Virus record (IMG/VR): IMGVR_UViG_3300017767_000032
Coordinates: 1-43,987 of that record
Length of the DNA: 43,987 nucleotides
DNA from: a virus
Direction: 5' to 3' (one strand)
Positions 37,463 through 43,987 of this stretch are shown piece by piece (position 1 is the first letter of the stretch; every line of letters starts with the position of its first letter). A program made the translations under genes and the position numbers. The notes beneath the pieces are model-generated. The model was not told where the DNA came from, did no database searches, and worked only from the letters and a program-made list of their open reading frames with translations.

Positions 37463-40400
37463 AAGAATAAAAGAATTAGAAAATGAAGACATATACGCTC
37501 AATCTGGTGGACTAGTAGATACCTTAGGAGATATAGGTCAAGGAAGTGCTAGGGGAATACTAAAGATTCCAGGTCAGTTTGCTGATAATATGAATGGTCT
37601 CCTCGATTGGAGTGCTGATAAATTAATAGGTGAAGGTGATTATCGATTACAAGAAGTAGATAAAGTAAAAGATTGGTATCAAGATAAACTTAATACTTAT
37701 ATTCCTCCTGAAGATACAACTGCATTCAAAACATCAGAAGCAATATCTAATGCTTTAGCTTCTTTTTTATTACTAAGAAAAGTTGTACCAATACAAAACT
37801 GGTTTGCTAGAAGTGCTGTGGCTGAAGCAGGTGCATCTTTAGTAAGAGATCCTTACGAAGAACGCTTGGCAGATATAATGGCAGATGTTGGACCTGATAT
37901 TACTGAGCCACTCTTTGAAGCCTTAAGGTCTAAACCAGATGATCCATTACCAATGGCACTCCTAAAGAGAGCATTTGAAGATGCTGGTATTGGAGCAACA
38001 GCAGATGGTTTGTTTAAAGTTGTAGGTGCTATTAGAGGAATTAAGTATGCTAAGTCTTCTGATGAAGCTACTGCAATAGAAACTAATTTAGATAGTGACT
38101 TAAAACAACTAGCTAAAGACATTGATGATTTAGAAAAACTAGAATCAACAAAAGAAGTAGTTGAAGAAATGTCTGATGGTACAATTAAAAGGACTACTGT
38201 ACCTGCTGGCAAACCAAAAATAAAACCCAAGACTCAACCTAGTGAACCTACATTAGATACTAAACCACAGATTATACCTAGAGAAACATCTAAAATACCT
38301 AAAGATAAAATCTTTGATTCTCAGAAGATTGCACAAAAGATTATAGAAAAAGTAAAGACAGGTGATTTAGATGAGACTAGACTAAGTTACGAAACTGACC
38401 TTCCTTATTTTAATAAAGACCATTACTTAGTTAAAGATGATGAGACATTTGACAAAGTACTAATTACTTTAAGTAATGGTTATAAACAAGCAAAGAAGAA
38501 ACTTTCTCCTGATAAAGTAAGTTTTGATGAGTACGAGGTAGAAGCAGAAGAATACCTCACTACCTTAGGTATGGGAGATTTTCTAGGTAAATTAAGAGAA
38601 AGTGCTAAGAGTTCGCAGGAACTAGGTGGTTTATTATTTGCTGGTAAAACTGCAATCAATTGGTACACAAAAGAACTAAATGATACTGCAAAATTAATTT
38701 TAAATTCTCCTACTGAAAATCAAAAATTACAAGCCTTGGCTCGTTTAGATGAGTTAGAGTTAATGATGCCTAACATGGGTAGGATAGGAGCATATAGTAA
38801 AGCTATTCAAGAAGGTAGTGCTCGTACTACTGCTATGGGACGGATGGATGTTAGATTACCTGAAGATCCTATGAAATTCATGGATGGTGTTGATATACAA
38901 AACCTTTATAATACTAATAAAGGTGCCGACTACATTCAAAAACTAGAACAAAAAGCTAAATTAATTGTTGAAGCAGCAGAAACAACAGGACGAGCAGGAA
39001 GTGACCTAAATAGTACATCAAGATTTAGAATACTTAGAATAGCCAAAGAAGATACGAGTGCTCATAAACCATCCCATTTTCTTTCTGAGAGGTTCCGTAG
39101 AAACATTTTGTTAAACGTACCTACCTTAGGTATCAACTTAGTATCCAATGGTATAGAGACTGTTTTAAGGCCAGTTAGTGAACTAGTCATGAATAATCTT
39201 AATCCTATTGGTGATCGTGCTACGAGAGAAATGATCTCTAGGGAACTTAAAGGACAAATTGCAGGTATATGGTGGGGTTCAAGGATGGCTTTAGGTAGAG
39301 CAGCAAAAGCCTTTAGGGAAAACAAAGCAATCTTAGATCCTAACATTACACAGTATGAAGGAGTTATAGATAGAGGTAGTGCAGAGTATTTGTTTGGAGC
39401 ATCTGACTTAGGTAAAAATTCATTTATGAATACTAAGGCAGGATCAGCATTAAGACACGCAATAAATCTCACAGGAAAACCAGGAGAATGGTCATATAAA
39501 TTACTTAATGCTACTGATGAGTTCTATAAAGAATTAAATTATTTTGGAAAAAGGTTTGGTCAAGAAATGGCTGACCTATCTGACGAACAACTTCTCGTAT
39601 TAAAAAACGGAACTAAGCTAGAGAAAGATGCTTTAAAGAGTAGTATTCGTGAACGTATAATGAAAGATTCTTTTGAAGATGGTGGGCAAGCATTATCTGA
39701 AAAAGACTTATATAGACTTAGACGAGGTTTAAAAGATACAGATCAAGCAGATACTAAAGTAGTTTCTTCTAAACTTGATCCTAACTTATTAGCATTAGAA
39801 CAAACTAAACTAAAAGAAAAAAGATTTAAGGCACTAGAGTATGCTAGGGAAGCCTCTTTTACTAGTGAAGAACTATTTGAAGGATCAGATTTAACTGCTA
39901 TAGGTTTAAAACATGCACGAGAAATGATACAGAGAAACCCCTACCTTCAAGTATTTTTTCCATTTGTAAGAACTCCAGTAAATATAATTGCTAAAGGTCT
40001 TAGATTAACCCCTGCTACTCATCTCTTAAGACCGATGAAGTTAATGGAAAGACTTAGGAGTGATGACCCTATGGTAGCTCTTAAAGCTAGAACAGAAGTA
40101 GGATTAGGTACTGCATTATCTGCTACTGCATTTTTCTTAGTCGCTTCAGATCGCATTACTGGTGCAGGACCAAAGGATTTTAAACTACGAAAAGCATGGC
40201 TAGAAGAACATCAACCTTACTCAATTAAGGTAGGAAATGTATGGGTAGATTACGGAAGATTTTCTCCATATAGTACTCCGTTTAAAGTAGCTGCTGATAT
40301 GATGGATACTATTAGGTATTCAAAAGACGATAGTATGTTTAGAGATGAAGAAGTAAGTGATTATGTAATGGCATATATAATGAGTATGACTAATGTTGCT

Positions 40401-41132
40401 CAAGAAGAATCATTTACTCGTGGTTTAAAAAATCTAACCGATGGTATCGAAGCAGTTACAAGCGGTACTGGAATGGCTAGAGCAGAAAGATTTGTTGAAG
40501 ATATATTTGCTTCAATGGTTTCTGTAAAAGCCCCTGGTCAAGTTATAGGCATTTTTGCTAGAGATAGTGATGTACAGTTAAGGAGTACTAATAGTTTATT
40601 TGAGTGGTCTTTTGATTCTTTAGGTGACCAAGTTCTTCGTAATTTTGGAATGCCTTACGCAAAAACAGCACCTAAGTATAGTTGGTTAACTGGAGAAAAA
40701 GTAATAAATTCTCAGTATCCTATGTATACTTTAGGTGGTCTTTTACCTCTTAAACTTAGAAAAGAAAAAGACAATTTTGTTTTAAATGAAATAATACGTT
40801 TAAATACTCCAGGGTTATCTGATGATATAAATGTTTCTATTGATGATGTACCACTATCTGCGGAACAACAGAGTAGGTACCAACAATTAATGGGCACTGT
40901 TAAATATAAAGGTAAAGATTTAGAATCTTTTTTACGACAAGTAATTATTAGTAAAACCTATCGTAAGTTACCTGATGATTTAAAAGCAAAAGAGTTAATG
41001 TCAATTAAACGTACATATAGAAAAAAAGCAGAGATTGCTCTTATGAAAGAATATCCTAATAAAGGTAATGAAATATTTCAAGCTAGAAGACAAGCAGAAT
41101 ATAAACAAAAACTAGGAATAAATATTAATTAA
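37440..41132 (+). CDS. Internal virion protein (T7 gp16-like)
   Basis: A 1230-aa protein (T7 gp16: 1318 aa), the largest in the window and the second ejection-tube component. The N-terminus (DIYAQSGGLVDTLGDIGQGS) does not show the lytic transglycosylase domain found at the start of T7 gp16. From about residue 560 it contains phrases common in marine relatives: RRNILLNVPTLGINLVSNGI, NPYLQVFFPFVRTPVNIIAK, and WVDYGRFSPYSTPFKVAADM. Hydrophobic stretches fit membrane interaction during ejection. The exact start is uncertain within the overlap. Confidence 0.88.
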   Translation: MQIDLSPERIKELENEDIYAQSGGLVDTLGDIGQGSARGILKIPGQFADNMNGLLDWSADKLIGEGDYRLQEVDKVKDWYQDKLNTYIPPEDTTAFKTSEAISNALASFLLLRKVVPIQNWFARSAVAEAGASLVRDPYEERLADIMADVGPDITEPLFEALRSKPDDPLPMALLKRAFEDAGIGATADGLFKVVGAIRGIKYAKSSDEATAIETNLDSDLKQLAKDIDDLEKLESTKEVVEEMSDGTIKRTTVPAGKPKIKPKTQPSEPTLDTKPQIIPRETSKIPKDKIFDSQKIAQKIIEKVKTGDLDETRLSYETDLPYFNKDHYLVKDDETFDKVLITLSNGYKQAKKKLSPDKVSFDEYEVEAEEYLTTLGMGDFLGKLRESAKSSQELGGLLFAGKTAINWYTKELNDTAKLILNSPTENQKLQALARLDELELMMPNMGRIGAYSKAIQEGSARTTAMGRMDVRLPEDPMKFMDGVDIQNLYNTNKGADYIQKLEQKAKLIVEAAETTGRAGSDLNSTSRFRILRIAKEDTSAHKPSHFLSERFRRNILLNVPTLGINLVSNGIETVLRPVSELVMNNLNPIGDRATREMISRELKGQIAGIWWGSRMALGRAAKAFRENKAILDPNITQYEGVIDRGSAEYLFGASDLGKNSFMNTKAGSALRHAINLTGKPGEWSYKLLNATDEFYKELNYFGKRFGQEMADLSDEQLLVLKNGTKLEKDALKSSIRERIMKDSFEDGGQALSEKDLYRLRRGLKDTDQADTKVVSSKLDPNLLALEQTKLKEKRFKALEYAREASFTSEELFEGSDLTAIGLKHAREMIQRNPYLQVFFPFVRTPVNIIAKGLRLTPATHLLRPMKLMERLRSDDPMVALKARTEVGLGTALSATAFFLVASDRITGAGPKDFKLRKAWLEEHQPYSIKVGNVWVDYGRFSPYSTPFKVAADMMDTIRYSKDDSMFRDEEVSDYVMAYIMSMTNVAQEESFTRGLKNLTDGIEAVTSGTGMARAERFVEDIFASMVSVKAPGQVIGIFARDSDVQLRSTNSLFEWSFDSLGDQVLRNFGMPYAKTAPKYSWLTGEKVINSQYPMYTLGGLLPLKLRKEKDNFVLNEIIRLNTPGLSDDINVSIDDVPLSAEQQSRYQQLMGTVKYKGKDLESFLRQVIISKTYRKLPDDLKAKELMSIKRTYRKKAEIALMKEYPNKGNEIFQARRQAEYKQKLGININ

Positions 41133-41134
41133 CA

Positions 41135-42079
41135 ATGCCATTAACATACTCACAAACAGCGTATAGTGACTTAACGATTACTGGAACATCCCCTAATCAA
41201 CAAGCACTTATATCTTATAGTGGTTTAGATTATAATACTGATATAGGTGATACTTTAACAGTGTATAACGATACTACTCTTTTAACAGATGGAACTGGAG
41301 GGTCAACTGTTAATTATAGTTTAGACACTACTAATAAAAAAGTAGTACTAAAAACCAATACATTTACTGGTGGTACCACTATATCCGTATATCGTATAGC
41401 TAACAAAACAGCACGTACAATTGACTTTGCTAATGCCTCAGTATTAACAGAAGCAGACTTAGACAATAGTGCCCTCCAGACATTCCACGTAGCCCAGGAA
41501 GCCTTGGATACTGCGGAGTCTAGTATTACCGCAGATTCCGATGGTACCTTTGATGCTGGAAATAAACGAATCAAGAACTTAGCACAACCAACTGCTAACA
41601 ATGATGCAGCGAGGAAAGTAGATATTGACTCAGGTATTGGTGCGAGTGTAACTGCTGTAGGAAACATAGCTCCAAATGTAACTACAGTAGCAGGTCAAAT
41701 AAGTCCTACTAATAACATTTCAGTTGTCGCAGGGAAAGCTACTGAAATACAAACTGTAGCTGATTTAGAGGATGGTACAACAGCCACAGGTGCAATAAGT
41801 GCAGTTGCGGGTAAAGCTACTGAGATTGGTTTATTAGGTACAAATCCAATGGCTAATAGTAGCGATGGTCACTTAAAGGTCTTAGGTACAGATACAGTAG
41901 TCGCAAACATAGCAATAGTGGCAGGAGAAGTAGGAGCTATCTCATCTAAAGTTTCTAAATCAGGTGATACGATGACAGGACTTCTTACGTTATCTGGAGC
42001 ACCAACCGCAGATAACCATGCTTCTACTAAATCATACACAGACTCACAAGCCACTGCTCTTGCTTTGGCGTTAGGATAA
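41135..42079 (+). CDS. Tail fibre anchor protein (T7 gp17 N-terminal domain)
   Basis: A 314-aa protein. The first about 150 residues match the T7 tail-fibre N-terminal family (PF03906): a SGLDY-type strand region, VVLKTNTFTGGTTISVYRIA, RTIDFANASVLTEADLDNSA, LQTFHVAQEALDTAES. Then NKRIKNLAQPTANNDAARK, a Gly/Ala/Val-rich shaft and a terminal KSYTDSQATALALALG. It is much shorter than T7 gp17 (553 aa) and lacks a receptor-binding head. The head domains appear to be separate downstream proteins. Confidence 0.9.
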   Translation: MPLTYSQTAYSDLTITGTSPNQQALISYSGLDYNTDIGDTLTVYNDTTLLTDGTGGSTVNYSLDTTNKKVVLKTNTFTGGTTISVYRIANKTARTIDFANASVLTEADLDNSALQTFHVAQEALDTAESSITADSDGTFDAGNKRIKNLAQPTANNDAARKVDIDSGIGASVTAVGNIAPNVTTVAGQISPTNNISVVAGKATEIQTVADLEDGTTATGAISAVAGKATEIGLLGTNPMANSSDGHLKVLGTDTVVANIAIVAGEVGAISSKVSKSGDTMTGLLTLSGAPTADNHASTKSYTDSQATALALALG

Positions 42080-42082
42080 TAT

Positions 42083-42391
42083 ATGGCATTTAACAACTAC
42101 AAAAAAACTATAGCTGCTGGAGCTTCTAGTGCTAGTGATATATTAGTAAGAGAAGCCACAACTACCGATGTAATTATTGGTCTTAATATAGCAAACACAA
42201 GTTCTAGTGCGACTGCTACAGTAAAAGTAGAGGTAGATACTACATCATTATTAGAAAATGCTAAAATACCAGTAGGTGGAGCAATAGAAGTAATACAAGG
42301 TAAAGTAGTAATAAAAGATAACGATAAAATAAATGTAACACCCACAGGTGCAGGAGTAGATGTGGTTATGTCAGTCTTGGAGAGTGCATAA
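42083..42391 (+). CDS. Small beta-rich tail-associated protein
   Basis: A 102-aa protein, MAFNNYKKTIAAGASSASDI onward, with VIIGLNIANTSSSATATVKV and a terminal VVMSVLESA. This is a small all-beta family very common near tail or fibre genes in marine phages, with no experimentally known role as far as I recall. It overlaps the next gene by one base (TAATG). Confidence 0.65.
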   Translation: MAFNNYKKTIAAGASSASDILVREATTTDVIIGLNIANTSSSATATVKVEVDTTSLLENAKIPVGGAIEVIQGKVVIKDNDKINVTPTGAGVDVVMSVLESA

Positions 42392-42615
42392 TGAAAAGAT
42401 ATGGAACAGGAACCATAGATCCTAGTGCTTTTACACCAGTGCAAGCAGACAATTCAGGACTCACAGGATACGAAGCAAACAACCAAGGTATCCTGAGAAA
42501 CCCTTCTACCATTTCCTCAGATATTGAAATTAAGGCAAACGAAAACGCATGTCTCGTGGGGCCAATCACAATTTCTGGAACCTTAACAGTCTCAGGTCAA
42601 TTACAGATTATTTAA
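42391..42615 (+). CDS. Small tail-associated protein
   Basis: A 74-aa protein, MKRYGTGTIDPSAFTPVQAD onward, ending SGTLTVSGQLQII. The C-terminal phrase PITISGTLTVSGQL has the beta-repeat look of fibre shafts. Short proteins of this type are found next to fibre genes in pelagiphages and cyanophages. Its stop is one base before the fibre start. Possibly a fibre adaptor; unproven. Confidence 0.6.
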   Translation: MKRYGTGTIDPSAFTPVQADNSGLTGYEANNQGILRNPSTISSDIEIKANENACLVGPITISGTLTVSGQLQII

Positions 42616-42616
42616 A

Positions 42617-43987
42617 ATGGCAATACACTTAACACCCGAAGCAAATCCTACAGTACAAGAAGGTACACTATACGTTGATAGTGCTACTGGTGAATTCAAT
42701 GTTGCTGGTAGAACGACACCACATATCATTCCTGGGGTTCTGTATCCTGCTTATGTTGCATCTGGGACAACTACAAAGTTACTTGATGGAACCACAACTC
42801 ATGGAACAGGAACATATAACGGAGTTGCTGTAAGCACTGCTTATGGAACAGTTCAGGCAGATGGGAGGAAATATTACTACACCAACATTGCTGGCAGTAA
42901 ACCAATCAAAGACCCTCGTATTGGTGGGCATTTTGGGAGTCAAAGGCATAAGTTCAAAAGTCTACAATTACTTGAGCAGGAAACTGCTACTCACGGAAAT
43001 AATGTTTATAGTATAGATGGGAGAGAGTGGATAAGAGCAGTTGGGGCCAATTTTGAACAAGAGTATAATACCAAAGGTAGCGGAATTAAAATTTCTAAGG
43101 TAGCAACTGACACTAATTTTATAGAAATAGTTGGTTATTTCAGTGATGCAAATATTATTAGATTTACAGCTGCAGACAATGATCATTTAAGAGTTGTGTT
43201 AAATGGGGGAACTGTTGAACCAACCGATTTAGAAATAGCCGTTGATTCTCCTTTGTCTACTCGGTATGTCGATGATGGAAGTGTCATAAACTTATCGTTT
43301 CATTCTAGTAGCACTCCAGTATTGGGGATTAATACTGTTAAAATATTAAATACTAATGCTGATGAATATCATATTAATGGCATCGAACTAATCGCCCAAG
43401 ACACTACATCAACTGCAAACCGATCAAAGATTCAGATCCCTAGTCAGAATGTGGTTAGTTATGGGAAGAAGTTTAATGTAAGCGAAACTCCGCATTACGA
43501 TCCTTTTAATGGGTTTACCTCTGGTTCTTCTGTTACATCCTATATCGATACAGCAACTTCGTTAGGTGTAGAAAATTGGAAGAATAGTTCAACGTACTAT
43601 CGACCTTATAATGGTGAACGAGTTGTGAAGTGGGTGGACAGTAGTGGAGTGATTAAAACAAGTGTAACTCTAATACCACCTAATGCAAAAAGTATAGCTG
43701 ATTCCTCATCACTTACTAATGCAACTGCAAAGGCGAATGCTTCAGTAGCGAACAATACTTTCTATCCTACTTTTGAAGCTCATACCACATCAGTCAACGA
43801 AGATAATCTACATGAAGTAGCCAAGACTTTTCATTGGAGAGAGTTTGGAAACGGAAGTGCTAATGGGAGTGCTAGTTATTTAGATGTAAGCACAATTTCT
43901 TCTACTTCTGATGTTTCTTTTGTAATGGATGATGGATTAACTAGTTTTTCTGGTGATGATGTTAATGTGAGTGGTTATGATTATCTC
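42617..43987 (+). CDS. Long tail fibre, N-terminal part (3' end outside window)
   Basis: The frame is open for 457 codons to the last base. It begins MAIHLTPEANPTVQEGTLYV with DSATGEFNVAGRT, a pattern I associate with uncultured marine podovirus fibres. It continues with beta-rich segments and near the right edge AKTFHWREFGNGSANG, FVMDDGLTSFSGDDVNV. In known fibres this is followed by a FYLTFIGTG-like stretch, which is what opens the window at base 2 (FYITFIGTGL). The two parts are therefore probably one gene of roughly 880 residues. Confidence 0.8.
   Translation, partial: MAIHLTPEANPTVQEGTLYVDSATGEFNVAGRTTPHIIPGVLYPAYVASGTTTKLLDGTTTHGTGTYNGVAVSTAYGTVQADGRKYYYTNIAGSKPIKDPRIGGHFGSQRHKFKSLQLLEQETATHGNNVYSIDGREWIRAVGANFEQEYNTKGSGIKISKVATDTNFIEIVGYFSDANIIRFTAADNDHLRVVLNGGTVEPTDLEIAVDSPLSTRYVDDGSVINLSFHSSSTPVLGINTVKILNTNADEYHINGIELIAQDTTSTANRSKIQIPSQNVVSYGKKFNVSETPHYDPFNGFTSGSSVTSYIDTATSLGVENWKNSSTYYRPYNGERVVKWVDSSGVIKTSVTLIPPNAKSIADSSSLTNATAKANASVANNTFYPTFEAHTTSVNEDNLHEVAKTFHWREFGNGSANGSASYLDVSTISSTSDVSFVMDDGLTSFSGDDVNVSGYDYL

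Noticed and set aside
1-43987. Exact circular closure of the window
   Set aside because: I see no overlap between the ends, and the fibre frame does not continue over a direct 43987-to-1 join.

Overview
This window reads as a nearly complete genome of a T7-like (Autographiviridae-type) marine podovirus that carries lysogeny genes. All supported genes lie on the + strand, most stop and start codons touch or overlap, and the T7 gene order is intact. The closest relatives I recognise are the integrase-bearing T7-like pelagiphages (HTVC019P type) and related uncultured marine contigs. The AT-rich sequence, a B12-dependent ribonucleotide reductase, an M15-peptidase endolysin and typical marine-phage fibre sequences support this. 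A SAR11-like or other marine alphaproteobacterial host is an inference.

The window is a permuted view of the genome. It opens and closes inside what is probably one long tail fibre gene: an N-terminal part runs off the right end (42617 onward) and a C-terminal part enters at the left end (to 1261). The frames do not join directly, so a few bases (2 modulo 3) seem to be missing. The natural genome ends probably lie in the 531-bp gene-free stretch after the large terminase gene (8407-8937).

Layout: (1) 2-3337, receptor-binding module: fibre C-terminus, two short fibre-like proteins, two small tail-assembly-chaperone-like proteins and the remnant of a third. (2) 3334-4634, lysis: two small membrane proteins, a small conserved protein and an M15 endolysin. 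(3) 4627-8406, packaging: small terminase, six small genes, most of them very lysine-rich, then large terminase. (4) 8407-13263, the presumed genome end and early region: about 15 tiny genes, a tRNA-Tyr, hairpins with a repeated 17-bp motif, and a 206-aa protein with an HhH-GPD glycosylase-like motif. (5) 13266-14838, lysogeny control: a perfect palindrome, a winged-helix regulator translationally coupled to a tyrosine integrase, three direct repeats, and an attP candidate matching the 5' half of a tRNA-Leu(UAG). (6) 14880-25462, T7-type RNA polymerase and DNA metabolism: SSB, endonuclease I, primase-helicase with a likely internal start, family A DNA polymerase, PD-(D/E)XK nuclease, 5'-3' exonuclease, DUF3310 protein and class II ribonucleotide reductase. 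(7) 25481-41132, virion: portal, scaffold, capsid, terminator, tail tubular A and B, and three internal virion proteins. (8) 41135-43987, tail fibre anchor, two small conserved proteins and the start of the long fibre.

How it works together (inference from T7): host RNA polymerase reads the early region, the phage RNA polymerase then drives replication and virion genes, the nucleases, class II reductase and polymerase turn host DNA into phage DNA, and the terminase pair packages concatemers. The regulator-integrase pair plus attP give the option of integrating into a host tRNA-Leu gene.
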